From positions 310,001-374,000 of the forward strand of contig LT629302.1 in NCBI GenBank assembly GCA_900104375.1: a DNA stretch of 64,000 nucleotides, read 5' to 3'. Made by a program: the position numbers and the translations under genes. Positions 8,977-17,515 of this stretch are shown one piece after another. Source of the DNA: Flavobacteriaceae bacterium MAR_2010_188. GTDB taxonomy: Bacteria > Bacteroidota > Bacteroidia > Flavobacteriales > Flavobacteriaceae. Numbering within the stretch: position 1 is the first letter of the stretch; each line of letters opens with the position of its first letter. A model generated the notes under the pieces. That model had not been told where the DNA came from. It saw only the letters and a program-made list of their open reading frames with translations, and made no database searches.

Positions 8977-9336
8977 ATGAAAACAAAACTACTTATAATT
9001 ACATTATCAATCTTTTTATCAGTTGGCACTTCTGCCAGCGTCGCTAAGAATTTCCATTTTCTGGAAGTTCAGACAGTGACTGCTGAGCAAGATGCGCCTG
9101 CAAAGGATTTTACTATTTCTCCAAATCCATCTAGTTCTAAGTTGAATCTTAGATTACCTTCAATCGACGAGAAAACTACCTTAACGGTTTTGGACGTATT
9201 AGGTAAAAAGATCTATTCTAAGGAATTGGATCAGTTGATTACTAACGTAGACGTTTCCCGTTGGAATAATGGGGTTTATCTAGTAAGAATTACTACCGAG
9301 AAAACAACACAGACCAAGCGTTTTGTGAAACAATAG
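8977..9336 (+). CDS. Very small secreted protein consisting mostly of a T9SS type A sorting domain
   Basis: A 119-residue protein with a signal peptide (about residues 1-20) and a short linker. Residues 45-119 form a complete type IX secretion C-terminal sorting domain: FTISPNPSSSKLNL, LTVLDVLGKKIYSKEL, NNGVYLVRITTEKTTQTKRFVKQ. Only about 25 residues lie between signal and sorting domain, so there is almost no cargo. It should cross the inner membrane by Sec and the outer membrane by T9SS, where the sorting domain is normally removed. It may be a surface peptide or a remnant of a larger gene. ATG start, followed by a strong terminator. Confidence 0.8.
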   Translation: MKTKLLIITLSIFLSVGTSASVAKNFHFLEVQTVTAEQDAPAKDFTISPNPSSSKLNLRLPSIDEKTTLTVLDVLGKKIYSKELDQLITNVDVSRWNNGVYLVRITTEKTTQTKRFVKQ

Positions 9337-9363
9337 ATATTTCTAACTAAAAAATATACTAAG

Positions 9364-9390
9364 GCCAACTTCATTAAGTTGGCTTTTTTT
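9364..9390. terminator. Bidirectional terminator between the 8977 and 9389 genes
   Basis: A perfect 8-bp stem GCCAACTT/AAGTTGGC (9364-9371 with 9376-9383), loop CATT, then seven T residues. It serves the plus-strand gene; the convergent minus-strand gene ends inside its T-run. Confidence 0.85.
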
Positions 9391-10090
9391 ATATAAAATA
9401 GCCTGCAATTAATGCCGTGCCGATAGCTATACCAAAGCTCATAAGGGTCCCGATAAGAATATATTCGGTGAGTTTTCTGTGCTTGGATTCCTTTAGGTCA
9501 CCAAATCGGAAAACCGATTTTGCAGTAATTAAAAAACCGACCGCTTCCCAATGACCGGACATTATAAAGATAAAGACCAGGATTCTTTCTAATATACCAA
9601 TGTATTTTCCAGCATCCTCTAGTGATTCATTGTTTTCAGTAAGTGCAGTGATATCCCATTTTGTAAATATGTTCTGCATGATAAAGGAGGTTGGCCTGGT
9701 AAGAAATAGCAAGCCAAGAATATAGATTAAATGCTTTTGTGATAAGACTTGGTCAATTCTAAAATCGGTATCCGTGAAGATGAAGTAGACCCCAATAATA
9801 ACTGCAAAATGCAAAATTTGGTCAGTTATAAATAGCCACCTTTTATTTTTTTCATTTTGTAAAATTATTTTTAAAGCATCAATCATAAGATGGGATACTC
9901 CAACGATTAGAACAATTGGCCAGAGTGAAAAGTCCCAGAAGAATAGAAACATCAATACTACATGTATCAATACATGCAGATATAGTCTAGAAGACTTTAA
10001 TTTATACTTCTTTTTATGCGCTACCCAAGAACTTTTCTGTAGAAAAAAGTCTCCCAGGAGATGGGCAAATAATAGCTTTATCAATAACAT
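9389..10090 (-). CDS. DUF3307 family integral membrane protein
   Basis: A 233-residue polytopic membrane protein. The N-terminus LLFAHLLGDFFLQ is the hallmark of DUF3307. Hydrophobic stretches follow near residues 38-70, 88-106, 118-132, 170-190 and 208-232, suggesting about six membrane segments. It begins 1 bp after the stop of the SatD-like gene, so the two are surely co-transcribed. The biochemical function of DUF3307 is unknown to me. Pairing with a SatD-family protein recurs in related bacteria, which suggests that the cytoplasmic partner controls or works with the membrane protein. Confidence 0.8.
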   Translation of the reverse strand: MLLIKLLFAHLLGDFFLQKSSWVAHKKKYKLKSSRLYLHVLIHVVLMFLFFWDFSLWPIVLIVGVSHLMIDALKIILQNEKNKRWLFITDQILHFAVIIGVYFIFTDTDFRIDQVLSQKHLIYILGLLFLTRPTSFIMQNIFTKWDITALTENNESLEDAGKYIGILERILVFIFIMSGHWEAVGFLITAKSVFRFGDLKESKHRKLTEYILIGTLMSFGIAIGTALIAGYFI

Positions 10091-10091
10091 A

Positions 10092-10703
10092 TTAGACTGC
10101 TTTTACTTTTTTCTTATACATTTCATTAAGTTGAAGTATCTCATCTAGATACGCCCGTGTTTGTCTTTTGCTCACTGCGTTTTGGGATATTCCGAGCTTT
10201 GCTGCCACTTCCTTTTGAAGCTTTTCCGGATGCTCAAAATACAGTTTTACAATTTCTGCCGAATTGGTGGTCCAGTTATCCATCGCGATTAAAGACAGTC
10301 TAAAATATAGATTTAATTCCTCGTCAAATTCTTTATTTCTTGATTTTATTTTTAGGTTGAATTTTTCAGCTTTAAGATTTTCTAAGGTTTCCCCAGAAAA
10401 CACAAAGGCCGTCCCGTTAGATTCTGTAACATTCTCACCGTCGAATGTTTTTTCTCCAATCCCGATGGCCATACGGACATTTAAATCTTTAACTGTCATG
10501 ACGCAGGCCTTTATATAGACAGAGGCTTCTAACGCCTTCGAAACATCCTCAATTTCAATTTGAAAGCTATCGCCTCTATAGATATTCCAGTTTCCTTCCG
10601 ATATTTCTAATTTCGAAAAGGATTTTTTTAGTATATCTATCCAAATATTGGATTCTAAAAATCTTTGAGAATGAATAATGTCTCCTGTTATTACGCTTAT
10701 CAT
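10092..10703 (-). CDS. SatD-family protein with C-terminal helix-turn-helix
   Basis: A 203-residue cytoplasmic protein. The N-terminal domain begins VITGDIIHSQ and contains YRGDSFQIE and RMAIGIGE, typical of the SatD family and somewhat like nucleotide-cyclase-fold sensor domains. The C-terminal 45 residues hold a clear helix-turn-helix (LQKEVAAKLGISQNAVSKR). It is the first gene of a two-gene unit with the DUF3307 membrane protein. The promoter just upstream is embedded in three 18-bp inverted repeats, so self-regulation is a reasonable inference. SatD of streptococci belongs to an acid-tolerance operon, but the molecular role is unknown and should not be assumed here. ATG start. Confidence 0.78.
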   Translation of the reverse strand: MISVITGDIIHSQRFLESNIWIDILKKSFSKLEISEGNWNIYRGDSFQIEIEDVSKALEASVYIKACVMTVKDLNVRMAIGIGEKTFDGENVTESNGTAFVFSGETLENLKAEKFNLKIKSRNKEFDEELNLYFRLSLIAMDNWTTNSAEIVKLYFEHPEKLQKEVAAKLGISQNAVSKRQTRAYLDEILQLNEMYKKKVKAV

Positions 10704-10710
10704 AACTAAT

Positions 10711-10784
10711 ATTCCATTTTAAAGGAATAAACAAATATATTCCATATTTAGGGAATAAACAAATATATTCTGTTTTAAAGGAAT
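10711..10784 (-). promoter_or_regulatory. satD promoter embedded in three 28-bp-spaced operator-like inverted repeats
   Basis: Three 18-bp imperfect palindromes of form ATTCC-N8-GGAAT lie at 10711-10728, 10739-10756 and 10767-10784, exactly 28 bp apart. The linkers read AAACAAATAT. Read on the minus strand, each linker contains TATATTTG (10739-10732 and 10767-10760). The TTTG of the upstream one is 20 bp from the downstream TATATTTG, an exact -33/-7 pair. One palindrome lies between -33 and -7, one just upstream and one at the expected transcription start. This is the geometry of repressor operators. The third copy has one arm altered (ATTCT). Confidence 0.8.
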
Positions 10785-10828
10785 GTTGATGCCATCGGTA
10801 ATTTTATGAACTTTCGAATTTCTTATGT

Positions 10829-12160
10829 CTAATCAATCAAATCGTCTTCATCACTTGCCCGTAGCAACAACTTTTCATTCTGTTGTTTACTTGCTTTGGC
10901 GCCTAAAGTCTTAAGTTTTTCTACCCGCTTAATCAAATTACCTTTTCCGGTAAGTTTAACCATGGCACTTTCATAAGATTTTTGCACGGTACCGATTTGG
11001 TTTCCGACCTTAATCAATTCATCAGTAAGATTAACAAAAGAATCATATAAGCGACCGGCATGAGTGGCAATTTCAATAGCATTGGCTTTTTGTTTTTCAT
11101 TTTGCCACATGCTATCGATTGTTTTTAGCACTGCAAGAAGAGTAGTAGGAGTAACAATAATAATGTTCCTTTCAAAAGCATCAGAATACAACGCAGGATA
11201 TTCCATAGAAGCAATTGCAAAGGCAGATTCTATAGGGATAAAGAGAAGCACAAAATCTGGACTATCCATTTCATATAACTCATGATAGTTTTTATCTCCA
11301 AGTTCGCTGACACGTTTTCTAATAGAAATCAAATGGTTCTTGAGATGGGAAGATTTATCGGATTCATCAATTTCATTGATATATCGCTCATAGGCGACCA
11401 AAGAAACCTTAGAATCTACGATGAGCTTTTTATTGCCAGGAAGATGAATGATAACATCGGGCATAACCCGTCTGCCGTGATCCGTAGTAAAACTTTGCTG
11501 TACAAAATATTCGTTATCCTTAGTGAGACCACTTCTTTCCAAAACTCGTTCTAAGACCAATTCTCCCCAATTACCTTGCATTTTAGTGTCTCCCTTAAGT
11601 GCTTTGGTGAGGTTAGTGGTTTCCTTGCTCATCTGCTCATTCAACTCTTTAAGACCTAGAATCTGCCTTCTTAAATCTGCGCTTCTGCTGATATCTTCTT
11701 TGTTTGTTTCCTCTACACGCTTTTCAAAATGTTGTATTCTTTCTTGAAGTGGCTTAAGAATGGCATCGATATTTTCTTTGTTCTTAAGGGTGAATTTGCT
11801 GGACTTTTCATCTAAAATCCTATTTGCTAGATTCTCAAATTCTTTGCTGAACTTTTCCTGAAGTTTTTCTACTTCTGCCCTTTGCTCTTCATTTTTTTGA
11901 TAGAGATTTTCGAAATCAGCCTTAGATCTTACCAACTGGGAATTTAAGCTTTCCTTTTCTCGTCGAATAACTTCACGGTCGGATTCAACTTTACCAACAT
12001 TTTCCTTTAAATCTTCTATCGTTCGCTCTAATTGGTCTTGGCGTTCTGAGTGAATACTAGATTCCGACTTATTTTTAAGTTTGCTAATAGTCATCGCTAT
12101 GTATGCGCCAATTGCAGCGGAAATCAATATCGCTAATAAAAGAATAAGGGTGTCGCTCAT
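10829..12160 (-). CDS. rmuC: DNA recombination protein RmuC
   Basis: A 443-residue protein of the RmuC family, linked to suppression of recombination at inverted repeats and containing a nuclease-like core. It has an N-terminal membrane helix (residues 4-24), a long coiled coil (about 35-180), then the conserved core with MQGNWGELVLERVLERSGL, the PDVIIHLPGNKKLIVDSKVS motif and the segment with FIPIESAFAIA. The C-terminus is charged. ATG start. TATCTTTG lies 19 bp upstream. It is independent of the satD unit, which is separated by the operator region. Confidence 0.93.
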   Translation of the reverse strand: MSDTLILLLAILISAAIGAYIAMTISKLKNKSESSIHSERQDQLERTIEDLKENVGKVESDREVIRREKESLNSQLVRSKADFENLYQKNEEQRAEVEKLQEKFSKEFENLANRILDEKSSKFTLKNKENIDAILKPLQERIQHFEKRVEETNKEDISRSADLRRQILGLKELNEQMSKETTNLTKALKGDTKMQGNWGELVLERVLERSGLTKDNEYFVQQSFTTDHGRRVMPDVIIHLPGNKKLIVDSKVSLVAYERYINEIDESDKSSHLKNHLISIRKRVSELGDKNYHELYEMDSPDFVLLFIPIESAFAIASMEYPALYSDAFERNIIIVTPTTLLAVLKTIDSMWQNEKQKANAIEIATHAGRLYDSFVNLTDELIKVGNQIGTVQKSYESAMVKLTGKGNLIKRVEKLKTLGAKASKQQNEKLLLRASDEDDLID

Positions 12161-12178
12161 TAAAAATCAGTGTTTTTT

Positions 12179-12186
12179 CAAAGATA
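12179..12186 (-). promoter_or_regulatory. Candidate -7 element of rmuC
   Basis: The minus strand reads TATCTTTG (TAnnTTTG) 19 bp before the ATG. The -33 element is not obvious. Confidence 0.4.
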
Positions 12187-12239
12187 AATTTTTTAGGCGG
12201 AAGATTTAATTGGAAGCAGATTCGATTCAGAAGGAAATT

Positions 12240-13055
12240 TTAATTTTTCTGATATAATTTGAAGGTGCCGCTGTTAGAATCGAATGAAATAAGATCTTTA
12301 GGAAAAAGACCTTCAAAAACTCCGGCTTCAATGAGTTTGCAAGGCTCATCAAAATAAACTTGATTGTCGGTCATAACAATCATATGGTCACAAAGCTGAA
12401 TTGCTAAGTCTATTTCGTGCGAAGAAAATAGAATCGTTTTATTTGAATTTTTCACCATCTCTTTCATCATTTTCATGATATAAGCTTTGTGGTAAAGATC
12501 TAAATGGGTAGTTGGTTCATCCATTAATATCAAATCCGTTTCTTGTGCAAAAGCTCTCGCAATCATCACTTTTTGCAGCTGCCCATCGCTCAGCTCTGCA
12601 CATTTTTTAGTCCTGATTTTTTCAAGGCCGGTCAGTGAGATTGCCGTATTAATAACTTCGATATCCTTTGGTTCGAGTTTGCCGTACCAATTAGTGTAAG
12701 GCTGCCGACCAAGCGAAATAAGTTCTACCACGGAAAGATTTTTGGAAATCGTTTGTTCGGTAAGTACTAAACTCATCAACTTGGACCTTTCAAGATAGTC
12801 TAAAGATTGAAGCTTGTTTCCTTGCAAATAAATTTCGCCTTCAATTTTTGGCTGCATCCCAGAAAGCGAACGTAATAAGGTGGATTTTCCGATGCCATTG
12901 GCACCAACAATCCCAACTAATTGGGGTGTTTTGATTTCAAAATTTATGTCCTTGGCAATGGTTTGAATGGAAGTAGAAGAACTTTCATACCCAATCCAAA
13001 GATTTTCGACTTTTAAAATGCTATTTTCAATAGGTTTTGAATCGATTTTTGACAT
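12240..13055 (-). CDS. ABC transporter ATP-binding protein, cobalamin/siderophore type
   Basis: A 271-residue ATPase of the FecE/BtuD class powering substrate import. Walker A is GANGIGKST (about residues 54-62). The signature motif is LSDGQLQKVMIARA with a D in place of the common G. Walker B is LILMDEPT, with SSHEIDLAIQLCD containing the switch histidine. It is the third gene of a tight operon (binding protein, permease, ATPase; gaps of 2 and 3 bp). The divergent btuB-like receptor with its cobalamin riboswitch points to vitamin B12 or another corrinoid as substrate. Iron-siderophore use cannot be excluded from sequence. Confidence 0.88.
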   Translation of the reverse strand: MSKIDSKPIENSILKVENLWIGYESSSTSIQTIAKDINFEIKTPQLVGIVGANGIGKSTLLRSLSGMQPKIEGEIYLQGNKLQSLDYLERSKLMSLVLTEQTISKNLSVVELISLGRQPYTNWYGKLEPKDIEVINTAISLTGLEKIRTKKCAELSDGQLQKVMIARAFAQETDLILMDEPTTHLDLYHKAYIMKMMKEMVKNSNKTILFSSHEIDLAIQLCDHMIVMTDNQVYFDEPCKLIEAGVFEGLFPKDLISFDSNSGTFKLYQKN

Positions 13056-13058
13056 AGC

Positions 13059-14087
13059 TTAAAATATCATTTTACGTTTTCTAACAAGCAACCAAATCAC
13101 TACCGGCGCACCAACTATAGAGGTTACTGCGTTAATAGGAAGCGTATAGTCCGAAAATGGCAACTGCGCTATAGAGTCGCAGATTAACATGATTATCGCA
13201 CCAAACAAGAAAACCGCTGGCAACAATATAATGTGGTTTGAGGTTCTAAAAACTTGCCTTGTCAAATGCGGAATTGCTAAACCAATAAAAGCAATTGGTC
13301 CGGCAAAGGCAGTAATTGTACCCGCTAACAAACTCGTACTTATGATTATTAAATATCGGCTTCGCTTAATATCAGTCCCAAGACTCTTGGCATAGCTTTC
13401 TCCTAATAGAAAAGAGTTCAATGATTTTAATGAAAAGATACAAATTATGAGGCCGATTAAATAACATATCAAAAGTATTCCTAGTGATGACCAACTAAGA
13501 TTCCCAAGACTTCCAAATCCCCAAAAAATATAACGTTGAAGATTTTCGGCGCTACTAAAATAGGCAAGAACTCCAACTACTGCGGCGGTAATACTTCCGA
13601 ACATTAGACCGATAATAAGGATTGCCATCGTATCTTGAATTTTCGCTGAAACTATTAAAACTGCAACCAAAACTAAAAAACTGCCGAGACTCGCCGCGAT
13701 AACTATTGCTATATTTGTGCTTAGTAAACTCGCCATAAAACCACCTAACAAACCTCCTCCCATAATCAATAAAGCCACGCCCAAGCTAGCGCCAGAACTG
13801 ATACCGAGGACAAACGGGCCGGCTAATGGATTTCTAAATAATGTTTGCATAAGCAGTCCAGAAATCCCTAAACCAGAACCGACGATAACCGCGGTTAATG
13901 CTTTAGGAAGCCGATAATCTAATACGATGTAATTGTAGCTTCCATCTTCAAACCTTCCTAATAAGATCTTAATTATATCCGTTACGGATATAGCGATAGA
14001 GCCTAAACAAAGGTTAATTATAAAAAAGGTAATTAGAAGAATTCCTAAAATAAAGAAATATGTTTTTAGGGTTTTGGCTTCCATCAT
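13059..14087 (-). CDS. ABC transporter permease, FecCD/BtuC family
   Basis: A 342-residue inner-membrane permease with about ten hydrophobic segments. Typical FecCD motifs are LDYRLPKALTAVIVGSGLGISG near residue 55, LMQTLFRNPLAGPFVLGISSGAS near residue 80, and AGPIAFIGLAIPHLTRQ near residue 265, which is the ATPase-coupling region. It lies between the binding protein and ATPase genes with 2- and 3-bp gaps. It forms the channel through which the corrinoid or siderophore would pass. The start is ATG at 14087; a second ATG immediately follows. Confidence 0.9.
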   Translation of the reverse strand: MMEAKTLKTYFFILGILLITFFIINLCLGSIAISVTDIIKILLGRFEDGSYNYIVLDYRLPKALTAVIVGSGLGISGLLMQTLFRNPLAGPFVLGISSGASLGVALLIMGGGLLGGFMASLLSTNIAIVIAASLGSFLVLVAVLIVSAKIQDTMAILIIGLMFGSITAAVVGVLAYFSSAENLQRYIFWGFGSLGNLSWSSLGILLICYLIGLIICIFSLKSLNSFLLGESYAKSLGTDIKRSRYLIIISTSLLAGTITAFAGPIAFIGLAIPHLTRQVFRTSNHIILLPAVFLFGAIIMLICDSIAQLPFSDYTLPINAVTSIVGAPVVIWLLVRKRKMIF

Positions 14088-14089
14088 AA

Positions 14090-15232
14090 TCAGTCAAGTG
14101 CCTGGAAGAAATAAGGAGTGTAATTTGGAAGTAGATTAGGATGCGCAATTTTTACTATATCCTTAAGCACTAAATCTGGTCTCGCAAATGCTTCTTCATA
14201 ATATAGTACACCACCGGTAGCTCCTTTTTTATTTACAAAAGAGTAGACTTGTTTATTTTGAAAAGCATCAAATTCCTTGTAATGGGGATTAGATTTTTCC
14301 AATTGTTCTAAAGAACTGTAATATGAAGGATTGAACCAGAGTTGCGCTGATTTGGCTTTTTCTAAAACGGCTTCAAAACTGAGGCCTAAACTGCCTTTGG
14401 CGCTTGTATCTTTCCATAGATAATCGATATTGGCATCTTTAAAAAACTGAGCTTCTGGGCTGTCGCCACTCGGCAAATACCAGACGTCTTGATGCAAAGC
14501 GCCGCTAAGGGCAGATGGCGAATTTCCAGAATTAGCAGCGATTTTTTTCGCTTTTAGATATTCGGCTTCAATATTCTTAAAGATTGAATCTGCCTGTGCT
14601 TCCTTTTCGAATAAAATGCCAAAAAACTTGATCCATTCAGCTTTCGCCAGAGGCGACGATTCAACCCAATCACCGTTATAAATCACTGGGATGTTGGCAG
14701 TTTTAATTAGGTCGAAAGTTTTAGATGTTCCATCAACTCCAAATGCAACCACAAGCTCCGGATTTAAATCAAGTAAAACTTCAGTATTAATATCTTCGTT
14801 TTTCCCAAGTTCCCTTAACTCATTATTCTCAATTCTATTTCTAAAATACTTGGATGATATATAATCAGTACCAGGAAAGCCAACTAATGAATTGCCAACT
14901 CCAAGAAGTTCTATTGCTGGCAAATGGGTAGTAGAAGTAACTACAATTGATTTTACCGGAGTTAGGATTATACCGTCGTAGGCACCTCGGTCTAAGGTGA
15001 TGGCTGCGGCTTTTTCTCTATTTATTAGAGCATATTTAAACACTTTATCAGCTTTTGGCCAAGGATTTTTTATTTCAAGAATCTTAATGTCGCCGTTATC
15101 TATAAAGGTGAAGCCACTTGCGTAGTCGAGTTTGTTTTCAACAGAAACGGTTGTCGGAATTTCTTCGATTTTCTTAGCATCACTTTTGCAAGAAATCACT
15201 AAGAAAAGCACAAAAAAGGATAGAATTTTCAA
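14090..15232 (-). CDS. Periplasmic substrate-binding lipoprotein, BtuF/FepB type
   Basis: A 380-residue binding protein delivering ligand to the permease and ATPase encoded just downstream. A short signal (FFVLFLVISC) ends in a lipobox cysteine at residue 15. The periplasmic-binding-protein domain follows: IVVTSTTHLPAIELLGVGNSLVGFPG, then LDLNPELVVAFG and IPVIYNGDW, with a long helix between lobes. The start is TTG at 15232, the only initiation codon preceding the signal. Its own -33/-7 promoter lies just upstream on this strand, so the cobalamin riboswitch on the opposite strand does not control it. Confidence 0.87.
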   Translation of the reverse strand: MKILSFFVLFLVISCKSDAKKIEEIPTTVSVENKLDYASGFTFIDNGDIKILEIKNPWPKADKVFKYALINREKAAAITLDRGAYDGIILTPVKSIVVTSTTHLPAIELLGVGNSLVGFPGTDYISSKYFRNRIENNELRELGKNEDINTEVLLDLNPELVVAFGVDGTSKTFDLIKTANIPVIYNGDWVESSPLAKAEWIKFFGILFEKEAQADSIFKNIEAEYLKAKKIAANSGNSPSALSGALHQDVWYLPSGDSPEAQFFKDANIDYLWKDTSAKGSLGLSFEAVLEKAKSAQLWFNPSYYSSLEQLEKSNPHYKEFDAFQNKQVYSFVNKKGATGGVLYYEEAFARPDLVLKDIVKIAHPNLLPNYTPYFFQALD

Positions 15233-15248
15233 TCTAAAAAGTTTGGAT

Positions 15249-15277
15249 CAAAAGTAATATTATTTAACCTTTTTCAA
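15249..15277 (-). promoter_or_regulatory. Promoter of the leftward ABC importer operon
   Basis: On the minus strand TTG (15277-15275) is followed after 18 bp by TACTTTTG (15256-15249), a TAnnTTTG match. The implied start site leaves a leader of about 10 nt before the TTG start codon at 15232. Confidence 0.5.
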
Positions 15278-15338
15278 CTTTCATTAAACAAAATGTTTAA
15301 TTTCGCCACGAAAATTGGTTCATCGAACATTTAATTAA

Positions 15339-15519
15339 TGTTTGCTGATTAAAAGGGAATCTGGTGAAAAACCAGAACTGTTCCCGCAACTGTAAGCTCA
15401 GTTCGCCTATGGCGAATGCTTAAAGTCACCTTCAATGTCACTGTTTGATCAAATTAAATTTATCAAATGGGAAGACCGACCTTAAGACGTAAGTCAGGAG
15501 ACCTGCCAGATTCAAAACA
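15339..15519 (+). ncRNA. Cobalamin (AdoCbl-type) riboswitch
   Basis: Classic B12 aptamer landmarks occur in order. AAAAGGGAAT is followed by CTGGTGAAAAACCAGAACTG and then CCCGCAACTGTAA (15351-15395). AAAGTCAC (15422 onward), ATGGGAAGACCG (15467 onward) and the B12 box GTCAGGAGACCTGCC (15493-15507) complete it. A plausible closing helix pairs TGTTTG (15339-15344) with CAAAACA (15513-15519). Between the box and the receptor start lies a small hairpin AAACTT/AAGTTT (15527-15547) without a T-run, so translational control is more likely than termination. The rest of the 15233-15588 gap holds the divergent promoters. Confidence 0.95.
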
Positions 15520-15588
15520 CTAAGTTAAACTTTCGGGATAGAAGTTTTGCGTATGACATTCATACCACTCTCGACATAATTTTTTATT

Positions 15589-17514
15589 GTGACTAAATTT
15601 TATTTAGGATTGGGCATTCTTAGCCTATTCAGTATTGCATCCTATGGTCAAGTATCGATGGATACTACCCAGATTAACAAATTAGACGAAGTTGTAATTT
15701 CCGATACCAAATTCGTTATAAAACGCGAAAACTCGGGCAAGGTCATTGCAGTGATTTCCAGCGAAAAACTACAAGCGTACCAAGGGAATTCACTACCCAA
15801 TATTTTAAATTCCGTTGCGGGAATCGAAATTAATGGAAGCAAAGGAACCGATGGTCAAAACCTCAGCTATTTTGTAAGAGGAGGAAGAAATCGTCAGGTC
15901 TTGGTGATGATCGATGGAGTGCAGCTTACCGATCCATCTCAAATAGCAAATGATTTTGATCTAAGATTGATCCAAACGGAACAAATCGAAAAGATTGAAA
16001 TATTGAAAGGCGCTTCGAGCAGCTTATATGGAAGTGGAGCGGCAACCGCGGTCATCAATATAATCCTGAAAAAACCAGAATCCACACCTTTCAATTTAGA
16101 TTATAGTAGCATTATAGGGACCAATAATACTCAGGAGGATAATGATTTCGACCTCAATTATTTTCAGAATTCTTTATTACTTTCAGGAAATCTTCCCAAG
16201 TTAGATTACAAGTTAGGAATATCAAATCGCTATTCGGATGGAATCTCAGCTATCAAAAATGGAGTTGAAGACGATGCATTCGATTATGTCAGCGTAAATT
16301 TCAGGCTTGGATATACATTTAATCCTAATTCTAAATTTTCGGCATATTTTATAAACGACCGCTTTAAATCAGGATTCGATGATGCTTTCAATTACCTCGA
16401 TGCCGATTATATATCAAGATCAAGACAAAACAGGTTTGGTCTTAATTATAATCTGTCTTATAAGGACGGCTCGATTACCATCAATTCGGCAATCAATGAA
16501 AACAACAGAGAGATCAGTTCGGCAAATTCTGCGAAGTTCGATGGCAAAAGTTTCGTGGTGGATGCATTTAATCGTTATGTTTTCGATAAAACCTTTTATA
16601 CGGTGCTTGGCTTAAATTTCATTAAAAACGGTATGCAGAGCTATTCAATTCCTTTTGACCAAAATAATTTTGTAGAAAGTATAGATCCTGAATTAGCTAA
16701 AACAACGATCGTTGATCCTTATGCCAATTTATATTATAAAACGGATTTTGGTTTTAATCTCAATACAGGCCTAAGGCTTAATAACCATTCAGAATATGAA
16801 TCGCATTTTGTTTATAATGTAAATCCTTCATACAACATTACTTTCAATAAAACATCCTTAAAATTTTTAGCCTCGTATAGTACGGCTTTCATAACACCTT
16901 CTTTATACCAATTATATGAACCAACCTACGGCAACCAGGAACTAGAACCAGAAGAAAACAGAACGATCGAGTTTGGAAGTGAATTAACTCTAAATTCAAA
17001 TTTTAGGTTTAACGCTGTATTTTTTAATAGGAAGGAAACAAACTTCATCGACTTTATCGATTTGGGTGAATTTGTTTACCAATATAAAAATGTGGAAAAT
17101 GATTTCGCTGCTTCCGGAGTTGAAGTTTCATTGAACAGTCGGATTTTAGAAAATTTAAACTTCGATGCGAATTTTACCTATACCAAAGTTGGAGAAGATC
17201 TGAACCTTAGAATTCCTAAAATAAAAGTGAATTCGGCCCTCACCTATAATTTAAATTCTACCACTTTCCGATTGGATTATCAGTACAATGACAAGCGTGA
17301 AGATCTATATTTTAATCCAGATACCTTCGAAGCTATGTCGCAAATGCTTGCTTCCTACAGTCTTTTTAATTTTTATGTCAATAAAATGATAATTAAAAAC
17401 AGAATGAACGTCTTTGCAAATGTTTACAACATTTTTAACGAAGACTATAGTGAGCTTTTCGGATATTCAACCAAAGGAAGAAATTTTAATTTTGGGATTA
17501 ATATCACCCTATAA
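15589..17514 (+). CDS. btuB: TonB-dependent outer-membrane receptor, BtuB-like (vitamin B12)
   Basis: A 641-residue outer-membrane beta-barrel receptor. The signal peptide (about residues 1-20) is followed by the plug domain: KLDEVVISDT near the N-terminus, then FVRGGRNRQVLVMIDGVQL and IEILKGASSSLYGSGAATAVINI. The barrel ends GRNFNFGINITL. TonB energy would drive uptake of the ligand into the periplasm. The cobalamin riboswitch upstream makes B12 or another corrinoid the expected ligand. The start is GTG at 15589, because an in-frame TAA at 15577 excludes anything longer. The divergent ABC importer would complete transport to the cytoplasm. Confidence 0.9.
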   Translation: MTKFYLGLGILSLFSIASYGQVSMDTTQINKLDEVVISDTKFVIKRENSGKVIAVISSEKLQAYQGNSLPNILNSVAGIEINGSKGTDGQNLSYFVRGGRNRQVLVMIDGVQLTDPSQIANDFDLRLIQTEQIEKIEILKGASSSLYGSGAATAVINIILKKPESTPFNLDYSSIIGTNNTQEDNDFDLNYFQNSLLLSGNLPKLDYKLGISNRYSDGISAIKNGVEDDAFDYVSVNFRLGYTFNPNSKFSAYFINDRFKSGFDDAFNYLDADYISRSRQNRFGLNYNLSYKDGSITINSAINENNREISSANSAKFDGKSFVVDAFNRYVFDKTFYTVLGLNFIKNGMQSYSIPFDQNNFVESIDPELAKTTIVDPYANLYYKTDFGFNLNTGLRLNNHSEYESHFVYNVNPSYNITFNKTSLKFLASYSTAFITPSLYQLYEPTYGNQELEPEENRTIEFGSELTLNSNFRFNAVFFNRKETNFIDFIDLGEFVYQYKNVENDFAASGVEVSLNSRILENLNFDANFTYTKVGEDLNLRIPKIKVNSALTYNLNSTTFRLDYQYNDKREDLYFNPDTFEAMSQMLASYSLFNFYVNKMIIKNRMNVFANVYNIFNEDYSELFGYSTKGRNFNFGINITL

Positions 17515-17515
17515 A

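Noticed and set aside
15553-15579. Eight-codon ATG frame between the riboswitch and btuB
   Set aside because: Very short, no supporting signal; likely chance, although a leader peptide cannot be formally excluded.
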